Below are positions 8,489-16,247 of a stretch of DNA of 64,000 bases, piece after piece. The stretch is taken from NCBI RefSeq assembly GCF_002197755.1, contig NZ_NHOT01000015.1, positions 1 through 64,000 of the forward strand. Reading direction: 5' to 3'. The notes beneath the pieces were generated by a model, which did not search any database, was not told the DNA's origin, and was given only the letters and a program-made list of their open reading frames with translations. The DNA is from Pedobacter sp. AJM (GTDB taxonomy: Bacteria; Bacteroidota; Bacteroidia; Sphingobacteriales; Sphingobacteriaceae). The translations under genes and the position numbers were made by a program. Position 1 is the first letter of the stretch. Each line of letters opens with the position of its first letter.

Positions 8489-9124
8489 ATGATGGATAAA
8501 TCAGCTGAACGAAAAAATGTTTACAAAGTTTATGATAAGATTGCGGATTGGTATTCAAAAAATCGATCTCCTTCGATAGGTGAAAAGAACTATCTGGATG
8601 AACTGATACAATTTCTGCCTTCAGAAGCTGAAGTTTTAGATTTAGGCTGCGGAAATGGTAAGCCCATCATGGAATATCTACTCCAATCAGGATTGAAAGT
8701 GACAGGTGTAGATGCCAGCGATAAAATGCTTGAACTGGCAAGAGCAAGTTTCCCTGCCGAAAATTTCATACTTGAGGATATGCGAAAACTTCAATTGGGT
8801 AGAAAGTTTAGTGCCATTATTGCCTGGCACAGTTTCTTTCATCTGCCTGCCGCAGATCAGCCTGATATGTTCAGGGTTTTTGCAGAGCACCTTCATGATA
8901 AAGGTATTTTGTTGTTCACTTCAGGAACAGAAAATGGTGAGGCCTGGGGCTTTATAGGAGGTGAGGATTTATTTCATGCCTCCCTGGATACATCAAGGTA
9001 CGAATCCATTTTATTGGAAAATCATTTTAAAGTACTTAAATATCAGGTTAATGATCAAAGCTGCGGTGGAGCAAACGTCTGGATGGCACAATATTCTCCT
9101 GATTTGGGAGCTGATAAAGGTTAA
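8489..9124 (+). CDS. Class I SAM-dependent methyltransferase
   Basis: A 211-residue Rossmann-fold methyltransferase. Motif I is EVLDLGCGNGKPIMEYLL (about 50-67), followed by VTGVDASDKMLELAR binding the adenosine ribose, LEDMRKL, and IIAWHSFFHLP as motif IV. The substrate cannot be told from the sequence. It begins immediately after the RidA stop codon, using the first or second of two adjacent ATGs (8489 or 8492), so expression is coupled to RidA. Confidence 0.85.
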   Translation: MMDKSAERKNVYKVYDKIADWYSKNRSPSIGEKNYLDELIQFLPSEAEVLDLGCGNGKPIMEYLLQSGLKVTGVDASDKMLELARASFPAENFILEDMRKLQLGRKFSAIIAWHSFFHLPAADQPDMFRVFAEHLHDKGILLFTSGTENGEAWGFIGGEDLFHASLDTSRYESILLENHFKVLKYQVNDQSCGGANVWMAQYSPDLGADKG

Positions 9125-9135
9125 TTATTTTAGTT

Positions 9136-9143
9136 TACCTTTG
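9136..9143 (+). promoter_or_regulatory. Candidate -7 element (TACCTTTG) before the VF530 gene
   Basis: Matches TAnnTTTG, 46 bp before the start codon of the VF530-family gene. The -33 element is not clear. Confidence 0.4.
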
Positions 9144-9189
9144 TGCAAGGTATTAATCCATCTTACCAAATTCACCTTAACAACCACCT

Positions 9190-9411
9190 ATGGCAGAAAT
9201 ACAAAAGAACAATCCCTTACACGGTATTACATTAGAAAAAATTGTAACGGATCTGCAGTTGCACTATGGCTGGGAGAAACTGGGTAACTTAATCAGGATC
9301 GATTGTTTTACCAACAACCAGAGCATTAAATCAAGTTTAAATTTCTTGCGTAGAATGCCCTGGGCACGTAAAAAAGTGGAAGATCTATATTTGACTACCT
9401 TTCATCAATAG
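9190..9411 (+). CDS. VF530-family (DUF2132) small protein
   Basis: A 73-residue protein matching the VF530/DUF2132 family: NPLHGITLEKIVTDLQLHYG, WEKLGNLIRIDCF and a C-terminal SSLNFLRRMPWARKKVE. The family has a small alpha-helical fold known from a structure and is described in databases as DNA-binding by similarity; the biological role is not settled. The length is complete for the family. The gene is single, with its own candidate -7 element, and ends 4 bp before the convergent deacetylase gene. Family membership is secure, function is not. Confidence 0.85.
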   Translation: MAEIQKNNPLHGITLEKIVTDLQLHYGWEKLGNLIRIDCFTNNQSIKSSLNFLRRMPWARKKVEDLYLTTFHQ

Positions 9412-9415
9412 AAAT

Positions 9416-10399
9416 TTACTGGTCAAACTCTTTTTCCAAACCCTGCCTCAAATCAAACAGCAACCACTGTTTATTTTTGATATCAGCTTCTTTGTTTTTC
9501 AATAATTGTATAAAATCTTTTACTCCAATTTCTTCATTTCCATTTCCGTGAATCAGTACAATACTGCCGGCATTTGGCTGCTGCCCTTTGGCCAGCCAGG
9601 CATCGCTGCCAACCGGGATTAAGCCATAAGCTTCAATTTTATTCACGATGCGCTGATCGGATACCAAACCCGGAAACCGGAAAAATACGGAAGGTGTTAA
9701 GCCATTTTTCAGCATCAGTTTTTCATTTTCTAAAACTTCAACATCTAAATTCGTTCCCGGAGCCAATAAAAAGTTTTCTGCTAATGGCAGGGTATTTACG
9801 TCATGATGATAAGAGTGATTTACCCAGGTAATATCCAGCTCGTTTTTCTGCACCAGACTTTTCAGCCAGTTCAGATCATCCTGGTGTTTTAACATCCATT
9901 TCCCCGATACGGAAATGGCGATAGGTGCAGGTTGTTCTATTTTTTTAAATTCATCAAAAACCGACTGAAAGATAATACGATCCAGATTTTTATGTGAAGG
10001 ACAAAGATCAATGGTAAGTGCAATCCCTTTTTCCTTAGGAATAGCATGGTCTATCCCTGCATTTTGCAATTGTAAGTCTTTTGTAGCTGCAGCCTGCAAG
10101 GATTTTATATATGGGCTGTTCTTAAATGTTGCCATTATTTCCGGCCCTTTTAAACTTCTGGTATTATAACTGCCAGCCAAATCCACTTTGGTATCCAGTG
10201 TTTCTGTATTGACCAGTAATAAATATTTTTGAGTTTTATTAACGAAACTTCTGATGGCTAGGTACTTATCAGTGCCTTTGACCGCAATAGAAAAATTAGC
10301 TTTATACTGTTTGATCTGATCAAAATTCTGTCCGAAACTATTGGTGCCAATGAATGGCATCATCATCAAAACAATGTATAGCGATCTGGATAATTTCAT
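9416..10399 (-). CDS. Secreted polysaccharide deacetylase-like (NodB homology) protein
   Basis: A 327-residue exported protein. The signal peptide ends near residue 23 (NSFG). From about residue 118 there is a NodB-homology fold: ALTIDLCPSHKN supplies motif 1 with one Asp, and WVNHSYHHDVN supplies the metal-binding HSxxH motif 2. FFRFPGLVSDQ resembles the RxPxG motif 3 in altered form. IVLIHGNGNEE gives the late histidine. Motif 1 has DL rather than the classic DD, so activity on chitin or peptidoglycan acetyl groups is plausible but not assured. The first 110 residues match nothing I recognise. Confidence 0.78.
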   Translation of the reverse strand: MKLSRSLYIVLMMMPFIGTNSFGQNFDQIKQYKANFSIAVKGTDKYLAIRSFVNKTQKYLLLVNTETLDTKVDLAGSYNTRSLKGPEIMATFKNSPYIKSLQAAATKDLQLQNAGIDHAIPKEKGIALTIDLCPSHKNLDRIIFQSVFDEFKKIEQPAPIAISVSGKWMLKHQDDLNWLKSLVQKNELDITWVNHSYHHDVNTLPLAENFLLAPGTNLDVEVLENEKLMLKNGLTPSVFFRFPGLVSDQRIVNKIEAYGLIPVGSDAWLAKGQQPNAGSIVLIHGNGNEEIGVKDFIQLLKNKEADIKNKQWLLFDLRQGLEKEFDQ

Positions 10400-10460
10400 T
10401 ATTCCTTATTTAAAATCTTTCTAATTTAGTCTAAAAATTTTATCTTTACCAAAGAAGGTC

Positions 10461-10583
10461 ATGAACAAAGAAAAGGTAAAATTATGGTTTAAGCGTGTAG
10501 GCTTAATCGGTTTTTTATTCTTCCTGATTAAGGGATTGATCTGGCTTGTGGTATTTTATTTTATTGGCAAAAACGTTACTTAA
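10461..10583 (+). CDS. Small single-span membrane protein, 40 residues
   Basis: A short ORF: a basic N-terminus (MNKEKVKLWFKRVG) and then one hydrophobic helix of about 22 residues, ending GKNVT. The pattern is a tail-in inner-membrane microprotein. Similar short proteins with an LIKG-containing helix are common in Bacteroidota as far as I recall, though I cannot check. Its last 8 bp overlap the end of the convergent GtrA gene. TATCTTTA about 13 bp upstream is one base off the TAnnTTTG box. The function is unknown. Confidence 0.55.
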   Translation: MNKEKVKLWFKRVGLIGFLFFLIKGLIWLVVFYFIGKNVT

Positions 10584-10956
10584 AAGTAAAAAGCATATTC
10601 GCCAGAAAATTCCAGACAAATACAATTACAATTGCGAAGAATTTCGCCATATAAAAGTTTGTTCCATTCTTTCTCTGGTGAAAAAGGTAAATAATAAATG
10701 TATTTAAGCCTAACCCAATTAAGCTCACCACCAGAAATTTACTAAATTCAGTTCCCCAGTGTACATTTGTGCTTTGAAAGGTCCATACCCGGTTAATTAA
10801 ATAGTTATTGGTTACTGCAAGGCTAAAGCCAATGGCATTAGCCACATATTTATTTACTTTGACTTTTTCTTTAAAAAGCCAGGTGGCACCAAAGTCGATG
10901 GCCATTCCTAGCAAGCCTGTCAGGCCGAATTTTATAATGCGAAAAAATACATCCAT
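10576..10956 (-). CDS. GtrA-family membrane protein
   Basis: A 126-residue, four-helix membrane protein of the GtrA family, thought to flip or present polyprenyl-phosphate-linked sugars for glycan decoration. Visible are FGLTGLLGMAIDFG (helix 1), ANAIGFSLAVTNNYLINRVWTF (the family's NYxxNRxWTF signature), and two further helices. The ATG at 10956 is preferred because it lies just after the upstream gene's stop; an ATG at 10974 would overlap it. It is directly downstream of a GT39-type glycosyltransferase, a frequent partner, so both likely act in one lipid-linked sugar transfer step. Confidence 0.88.
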   Translation of the reverse strand: MDVFFRIIKFGLTGLLGMAIDFGATWLFKEKVKVNKYVANAIGFSLAVTNNYLINRVWTFQSTNVHWGTEFSKFLVVSLIGLGLNTFIIYLFHQRKNGTNFYMAKFFAIVIVFVWNFLANMLFTFK

Positions 10957-10957
10957 A

Positions 10958-12598
10958 TTAATGCAGTTTAACAAGATAGAAATGTTCTAAAACCTGAGCG
11001 CGCGTTTTCGCATTTAAAAATTTACCTGTTAATTTGGTGATGTGAAAGTATTCAAAGGACTTTAAAACTTCAGCACCGTATTCACTTTTTAATTTTGTAA
11101 GTTCCACTTCTGGCACATAGATTACCAAATTCTGCTCATGTTTAATCTTGTCTAAATCCTCATAATTATGTAGATACTTCACTTCTCCAGGCGCATAAAA
11201 ATCAAAAGAAAAAGCATCGATATAATTTAAAACAGCAGGTTTTGCAGTTGGATAATTTTTTTTTAGCCATTCACCGGCAATGCCTCCAGACTGGTATTTC
11301 AAAATTGCAGGGTAGAAGAAGATAAAAAGGAAAAGCATCAATTCTACCGAAACAAATGCACTTCTTGCCATAATAGTTTCTAATTTTATTCCTTTGAAAA
11401 AAAGAAAAGAACCTGCTAAAACTACCAGTAGCATCCCAATCATTAAATAAGGATAATCGAAGCCGTAAACTATGCTCAAAGCAGAAAGTAATGCAAAAAC
11501 CAAAATGGCTAATACATTTTGCACATTAAAGAAAACCTTAAGGCTTTTACCTTCCAGCTTTCTTAAATATAATGCCGTTATGATCGAAAACTGTGGGAAG
11601 ACAATTAATATATAATGCGGCAGCTGAAATTTGGATAAAGAAAAGATTAAAAAAGTAACGGCAGCACTTGCCCAGATCATAATGCTTTCAGGTGCTAAGT
11701 TAATGCGGTTTTTTTTCTTAAAAAGATTGATAACAGCTGTGTAGAATAATATTGACCAAGGCAGGAAAGCCCAAAGCGTGGTGTGCAGGAAGAACGAAAT
11801 ATCGCCTTTCCCTTTAATGGGGCCATTGTTAAAAAAACGGCCAAACTGACTGTCCCAGAAGAAAAATTTTAAGCCGGAAACCCCTGTTCTTTCAAAAACA
11901 ATTTTTTCCGGATGGAGATCAAACTGGGTGTAAAGCGCATAAAGTTCCGGTGTGATGAAAACAAAAATCAATACAATTGCAATCCACCATTTTGGCTGCC
12001 ACAATTGTTTGTATTGCTTAGTAAATAGCCAGTAGATAATAAAACCGGCAAAAACAGGAATCAGTACAAAAATACCCTTAATCAAAATGGCACAGGCAGC
12101 GAAAAATGAACCTGCAATCAGGTGCCAGAAAGAGCCCTGATGTGCTTTATGATAATGATAAATGGAAGCAAGGGTAAAGGTGGTAATATAAATCTCTGCC
12201 CTGACATCAAAAGTGGAGGTAATGATGTGAAGTGCACTCAAAAAAATTACTGCGGAAATTAAACCTGTTTTCTCATCGTAAATATCTTTGGCGAGTTTAA
12301 ATAAATACCAGGCTCCTAGCAGGCCGAAAAGAAATGAAGGCAGTTTATAGGCAAAAGCTGATATGCCAAAAACTTTAAAAGATGTGGCGGTAATCCAGAA
12401 AGTTAAGTGTGGCTTATCCAGCCAGTCGGCACCCCGGCCATACAGGTTAAACCAGTCCTGAAACAGGATAATATTTTTCGACATGGAAGCGTATAATGCG
12501 CCGTCGGGTTCCATTACGCCTCCGAATAAAGCCGGTATGCTTGCCAGTGCAAGGAAAACGATCAGGAATTGATATAGTGTGGTATCCTTTAAATTCAT
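10958..12598 (-). CDS. GT39/ArnT-like membrane glycosyltransferase
   Basis: A 546-residue integral membrane protein with about ten to twelve hydrophobic helices, of the dolichyl-phosphate-mannose/ArnT (GT-C) type. The first periplasmic loop has MEPDGALYASMSKN, the family's acidic donor-binding motif. DWLDKPHLTFWITATSFKVFG follows, typical of ArnT-like proteins. The C-terminal part is a soluble periplasmic domain. The ATG at 12598 (MNLKDTT) is chosen over one 24 bp upstream because it directly precedes the first helix. It probably transfers a sugar from a polyprenyl phosphate to lipid A, glycan or protein; its neighbour GtrA fits such a pathway. Confidence 0.85.
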   Translation of the reverse strand: MNLKDTTLYQFLIVFLALASIPALFGGVMEPDGALYASMSKNIILFQDWFNLYGRGADWLDKPHLTFWITATSFKVFGISAFAYKLPSFLFGLLGAWYLFKLAKDIYDEKTGLISAVIFLSALHIITSTFDVRAEIYITTFTLASIYHYHKAHQGSFWHLIAGSFFAACAILIKGIFVLIPVFAGFIIYWLFTKQYKQLWQPKWWIAIVLIFVFITPELYALYTQFDLHPEKIVFERTGVSGLKFFFWDSQFGRFFNNGPIKGKGDISFFLHTTLWAFLPWSILFYTAVINLFKKKNRINLAPESIMIWASAAVTFLIFSLSKFQLPHYILIVFPQFSIITALYLRKLEGKSLKVFFNVQNVLAILVFALLSALSIVYGFDYPYLMIGMLLVVLAGSFLFFKGIKLETIMARSAFVSVELMLFLFIFFYPAILKYQSGGIAGEWLKKNYPTAKPAVLNYIDAFSFDFYAPGEVKYLHNYEDLDKIKHEQNLVIYVPEVELTKLKSEYGAEVLKSFEYFHITKLTGKFLNAKTRAQVLEHFYLVKLH

Positions 12599-12670
12599 TT
12601 TAATTCGAACAAATATGAGCAAAAAAAAGTCAAATTTCTTTAAGCTTTCCGATTAACAGCGGCAAAGCCC

Positions 12671-12678
12671 TATCTTTG
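12671..12678 (+). promoter_or_regulatory. Candidate -7 element (TATCTTTG) just before pdxJ
   Basis: Perfect TAnnTTTG ending 4 bp before the pdxJ ATG. A TTTC at 12646, one base off the -33 TTTG, stands 21 bp upstream of it. The expected transcript start is at or next to the ATG, so the mRNA would be nearly leaderless. Confidence 0.5.
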
Positions 12679-12682
12679 AGGC

Positions 12683-13399
12683 ATGACAAAGTTATCGGTT
12701 AACATCAATAAAATTGCTACACTTCGCAACAGCCGCGGGGGTAATAATCCTGATTTGGTTAAGGTGGCATTAGATTGTGAACGTTTCGGTGCCCAGGGGA
12801 TTACAGTGCATCCCCGCCCGGATGAACGTCACATCAGGTACCAGGATGTATATGACTTGAAGGCTGTTATTGCCACTGAATTTAATATTGAAGGGAATTG
12901 CCGTGAAGATAAATTTGTAGACCTGGTTTTGGCCAACAAGCCTGCGCAGGTTACTTTGGTGCCAGATGCCGAAGGTCAGATTACTTCCAATCATGGTTGG
13001 GACACTCTTAAGCATCAGGACTATTTAAAAGAAATGGTTGCAGTTTTCCAAAAAGAAGGTATCAGGGTTTCCATCTTCGTAGATCCTGTAGTGGAAATGG
13101 TAGAAGGTGCCGTAGAAACTGGTACAGACCGCATAGAACTATATACAGAAGCTTATGCGCATAATTATTATGCAGATCGTGAGAAAGCGATTGTAAATTA
13201 TATTGCTGCTGCCCATCATGCCAATCAATTAGGCCTGGGTATCAACGCTGGTCATGATTTAGATTTACATAACCTGCATTACTTCGCCCAAAGCATCCCT
13301 GGTTTACTAGAGGTATCCATTGGTCACGCTTTAATTAGCGATGCACTTTATTTGGGGCTGGAAACCACTGTTCAGAAATATTTGCAACAACTTTTATAG
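12683..13399 (+). CDS. pdxJ: Pyridoxine 5'-phosphate synthase
   Basis: TIM-barrel enzyme that condenses 1-deoxyxylulose 5-phosphate with 3-amino-2-oxopropyl phosphate in DXP-dependent vitamin B6 synthesis. The 238 residues match the family. Visible motifs are VNINKIATLRNSRGG (substrate phosphate and amine binding), GITVHPRPDERHI with the conserved Arg and His, FNIEGNC, and the C-terminal INAGHDLDLHNL and SIGHALISDAL. The gene has its own -7 box almost on the start codon and is divergent from the GT39 gene. Its PLP product serves enzymes such as GcvP nearby. Confidence 0.97.
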   Translation: MTKLSVNINKIATLRNSRGGNNPDLVKVALDCERFGAQGITVHPRPDERHIRYQDVYDLKAVIATEFNIEGNCREDKFVDLVLANKPAQVTLVPDAEGQITSNHGWDTLKHQDYLKEMVAVFQKEGIRVSIFVDPVVEMVEGAVETGTDRIELYTEAYAHNYYADREKAIVNYIAAAHHANQLGLGINAGHDLDLHNLHYFAQSIPGLLEVSIGHALISDALYLGLETTVQKYLQQLL

Positions 13400-13474
13400 T
13401 TGAAAGTTAAAAGTATAAAGTCAAATTAATTTATTAGGCTTTCTACTTTAACTCTTCACGCTAAACTTTCAACT
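13398..13474 (+). repeat. Inverted repeat between pdxJ and the EamA gene
   Basis: Perfect 11-bp arms AGTTGAAAGTT (13398-13408) and AACTTTCAACT (13464-13474) enclose AAAGT/ACTTT-rich sequence. This belongs to the same style of simple repeat seen at 38262 and 60721. It may form a long hairpin after pdxJ and could act as its terminator. Confidence 0.6.
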
Positions 13475-13479
13475 TCAAT

Positions 13480-14373
13480 ATGTTAAAAGGAATTATCCTT
13501 GTTTTTTTGGGTGCCTGTAGCTTTGGTATCCTCTCTACATTTGTTAAACTGGCTTACCACGAAGGCTATACTTTAGGAGACGTAACCGGTGCGCAGGCAT
13601 TTTTTGGTGCGGTGATTTTATGGGTTTTATTTTTCATTCAAAGCAAGACATCAACATATCGGGCAAAAGAAATCAAAATCATTACGCCCTGGTGGAAAAT
13701 GATCATGGCAGGAACCTGTACCGGACTTGTCAGTATTTTTTACTATCAGTGTGTTAAACTGGTTCCAAATTCTGTTGCCATCATTTTGCTGATGCAATTT
13801 ATCTGGATGAGCATTTTGCTGGAGTTCCTGATTTTTAAGAAGAAGCCGTCAGGCTTGCAATTAGGTGCAGTTCTGCTGGTTTTAGGTGGAACAGTTCTGG
13901 CGAGTGGAATGCTAGAAACCAGTATTTCAGCATTAAACCTTAAAGGGATTGGTTTTGGTTTGTTGGCTGCCCTTTGTTATGCCGGCTTTTTAATGCTAAG
14001 CGGAAGAATCGGCAATGAATATCCAACATTGAAAAAAAGTGCCCTCATGATTACCGGGGCTTGTATATTGATATTTATTATTTTCCCGCCTGCATTTTTA
14101 TTCAATGGTGCTTTAGCTGGCAGCCTGTTAAAGTGGGGGTTAATCATTTCCGTTTTCGGAACAGTTATTCCACCGCTGTTTTATGCCGAAGGTGTACCCA
14201 AAATCGGTACAGCACTAAGTTCAATATTAAGCGCAGCGGAGCTGCCGGTAGCAGTGATGATGGCTGGCTTTGTATTGCAGGAGCAGGTATCTTTTTTGCG
14301 ATGGATGGGTGTGGCGATCATCTTATCGGCCATGATTTTGCCAAATCTGAAGTATTTGAAGCGTAAGGCGTAA
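13480..14373 (+). CDS. EamA/DMT-superfamily transporter
   Basis: A 297-residue inner-membrane protein with about ten hydrophobic helices arranged as two EamA repeats of five. The first covers about residues 1-140 and includes LGACSFGILSTFVKLAY; the second covers about 150-292 and includes FGLLAALCYAGFLMLSGRIG. Members export or import small metabolites; the substrate cannot be told here. It lies 6 bp after an inverted repeat downstream of pdxJ, so it may be transcribed separately. The length is standard. Confidence 0.88.
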   Translation: MLKGIILVFLGACSFGILSTFVKLAYHEGYTLGDVTGAQAFFGAVILWVLFFIQSKTSTYRAKEIKIITPWWKMIMAGTCTGLVSIFYYQCVKLVPNSVAIILLMQFIWMSILLEFLIFKKKPSGLQLGAVLLVLGGTVLASGMLETSISALNLKGIGFGLLAALCYAGFLMLSGRIGNEYPTLKKSALMITGACILIFIIFPPAFLFNGALAGSLLKWGLIISVFGTVIPPLFYAEGVPKIGTALSSILSAAELPVAVMMAGFVLQEQVSFLRWMGVAIILSAMILPNLKYLKRKA

Positions 14374-14377
14374 GTTT

Positions 14378-14611
14378 TTAACCGCAAAGAATGGAGGATT
14401 AAAACGCAAATAGCGTAAAGTTGGGAGGCTGAAACAAATGATAACCACGGGGTAAACAGAGAAAAAAGGTACAGAGCACACCGGGGTATGGCGTGTAGTT
14501 CGTTTTTACTTTCTTTGCATTTAACTAGCTTGCGCTCTGTTTCCTCTGTGAAATCTCCGTGCCCTCTGTGGTTAAAATTGAAACGAAACAATGTGCACCC
14601 TTTGCGGTTAA
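14378..14611 (+). repeat. Nested long palindromic repeat element
   Basis: Outer arms TTAACCGCAAAG (14378-14389) and CTTTGCGGTTAA (14600-14611) are perfect inverted copies about 210 bp apart. Inside, TAACCAC near 14442 and GTGGTTA near 14568 repeat the arrangement, flanking direct and inverted CAGAG/CTCTG words. No credible ORF is present, so this is a non-coding palindromic element occupying most of the gap between the EamA and lipoprotein genes. Confidence 0.65.
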
Positions 14612-14649
14612 ACTAAAATTAAATACCTTTAAAAGCAAATGATACAACC

Positions 14650-15213
14650 ATGAAAAAATTTACCGTTTATATATTATCGCTGATTATTATCGGTTTAGCC
14701 GGATGTAAAACCAAAGTTACCATTAATCAGGATGAGGCCGGGGAGGTGATTACAGAATATTTGAAAGCCAATCCAGAATATAAAACCATCCGTTTTAAAT
14801 TTGGTGAGATAAAATTCAACAGTACCAACGATTTATTTGAACTTGGAAAATATAAGTCTTTAGCCAGTAAGGGATTAATTACTTTAAATTTAAAGCAGGC
14901 AAAAAAGAAATTTCTTTCAAAAGACAGCAGTTTTGTTTACCAGATTAACCTAACGGATAAAGCCAGTTCAATGGTGTTGAAACAAGATGCAGACCGGGCA
15001 ACTGTGAAAGCTGTAGAATACGTTTTAGCAGATGAGAAGCCTGTTAATTTTGAACAGGTGAATTCCAGTACAGCGAAGGTTACCGTTTCGTTAAAAATGA
15101 TAACCACTGATTTTGAGCCTTTTGATAAAGAAGCGAACAAGAACAGCAATTTTATCACCAAAACCTATAAATTAAAGCTGGATAAAGAAGAAGGCTGGCG
15201 CGTACAAAAATAA
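14650..15213 (+). CDS. Hypothetical lipoprotein
   Basis: A 187-residue protein that I do not recognise. It has a lipoprotein signal with lipobox LAGC and Cys19 as the acylated residue. The mature part is Lys-rich with alternating beta-strand-like segments such as YKTIRFKFGEIKF and TAKVTVSLKMITT, and ends with YKLKLDKEEGWRVQK. That ending resembles the final strand of NTF2-like or immunoglobulin-like periplasmic folds, but this is only an impression. It is flanked by a palindromic repeat and a convergent gene, so it is probably monocistronic and anchored in the envelope. Confidence 0.7.
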   Translation: MKKFTVYILSLIIIGLAGCKTKVTINQDEAGEVITEYLKANPEYKTIRFKFGEIKFNSTNDLFELGKYKSLASKGLITLNLKQAKKKFLSKDSSFVYQINLTDKASSMVLKQDADRATVKAVEYVLADEKPVNFEQVNSSTAKVTVSLKMITTDFEPFDKEANKNSNFITKTYKLKLDKEEGWRVQK

Positions 15214-15254
15214 GTTTTTGTAAGAATGGCTAAAGGGGATTGTATTTTAACCGC

Positions 15255-16103
15255 TTAATTTTTATGCTTCAAAAACCAGGTTTTAAATTTTTTAAATAAA
15301 TCTGTCTTTTTTGGTCTTGATTTACCATCATGTGTCAGTTCATGATCATAATGATGTTGTAAATCTTTTCCGTATTTTTTTTCTGCCGCGTTACCGGACT
15401 TTAATTCATCAATAAAACAAAGTACATTATCGTTTAAAGTACTGTTAAAAGAAACGGCAAAGTATTCGCTTCTTTTAACTGGTTTTTTATTCTGATTAAT
15501 TTCATTGGCACCATTTTCAGCAAAATAATCAACATGATGAATCAGTGGATTTAGTTTTTTTAATCGCCTGGTTCCTTTACGTTCATTTCGCCAGGGATGC
15601 TCTTTTTTATATAGCTGTGCTAACAGGAAATCTTTTTTCCAAAGTGTAACCTGATGTGACATCAAGAAATCTGAAGCTTTATTGTCTATTGTAGCAATGT
15701 TGAAACCCTCCATAAACTGATCAGTTACTAAGGTTTTATATACACTGGCGCTATGAAGCTTGATCTGCTTACAGTCGTGCTGCTTTGCATAATCAAATAA
15801 TTGCTTAAAAAAATCAGAATTTACCGGTTTGCTTAACCACATATCTTCCTGGAAATAAAGGATATATTCTTCTTCTAAGCTGTTTAATAAGGTAGTTAGC
15901 CGATCAGCCCATTCGCCTTGGCCCGACTTAATTTTCTTAAAGCCTGATATTGTTGCATCCTTAACTTCAGTGGCAAAATAATAATTACATGGAATCTTAA
16001 AATCCCAGTTTCTGGAGAAGAAGATGTCAAAGCCTGGGTAAAGAAATTCATATCGGTCACAGGTATGAACCAGTAAGGCAATATTATGGTGAGGTTCTGA
16101 CAT
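15255..16103 (-). CDS. Putative glycosyltransferase-like protein, unassigned family
   Basis: A 282-residue soluble protein. The start opens NIALLVHTCDRYEFLYPGFDIFF, the kind of opening strand seen in GT-A folds. ILYFQEDMWLSKPV offers a QED acidic motif in the position of a DxD nucleotide-sugar metal site, and SHQVTLWKKDFLL follows. The C-terminus is basic (KKTDLFKKFKTWFLKHKN). I infer a glycosyltransferase of a capsule/LPS type without certainty. The ATG at 16103 is preferred to 16121. It is monocistronic between a convergent lipoprotein gene and divergent gcvP. Confidence 0.6.
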   Translation of the reverse strand: MSEPHHNIALLVHTCDRYEFLYPGFDIFFSRNWDFKIPCNYYFATEVKDATISGFKKIKSGQGEWADRLTTLLNSLEEEYILYFQEDMWLSKPVNSDFFKQLFDYAKQHDCKQIKLHSASVYKTLVTDQFMEGFNIATIDNKASDFLMSHQVTLWKKDFLLAQLYKKEHPWRNERKGTRRLKKLNPLIHHVDYFAENGANEINQNKKPVKRSEYFAVSFNSTLNDNVLCFIDELKSGNAAEKKYGKDLQHHYDHELTHDGKSRPKKTDLFKKFKTWFLKHKN

Positions 16104-16215
16104 AAATAGATTTGTTGCCAAAGCTACTAAAAACCTGGATTTTGTCTATTATTTCACTACGAAAATATGACGATCCATATTATCTTTTGATACCTTAAAG
16201 TAGTTGCCTTTTTCT

Positions 16216-16223
16216 TACCTTTG
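16216..16223 (+). promoter_or_regulatory. Candidate -7 element (TACCTTTG) before gcvP
   Basis: Matches TAnnTTTG, 24 bp upstream of the chosen gcvP start at 16248, giving a leader of roughly 18 nt. It overlaps the TTG that would begin a longer reading of gcvP, which argues against that start. Confidence 0.5.
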
Positions 16224-16247
16224 CGGGAAATTTATTATTCATACCGC

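Noticed and set aside
16221..16247. TTG start for gcvP
   Set aside because: It overlaps the TACCTTTG -7 box and adds residues not typical of GcvP. The ATG at 16248 is supported.
16121..16247. Glycine riboswitch before gcvP
   Set aside because: The gap is only about 127 bp and shows no conserved tandem aptamer pattern. The -7 box leaves a leader of about 18 nt, too short for one.
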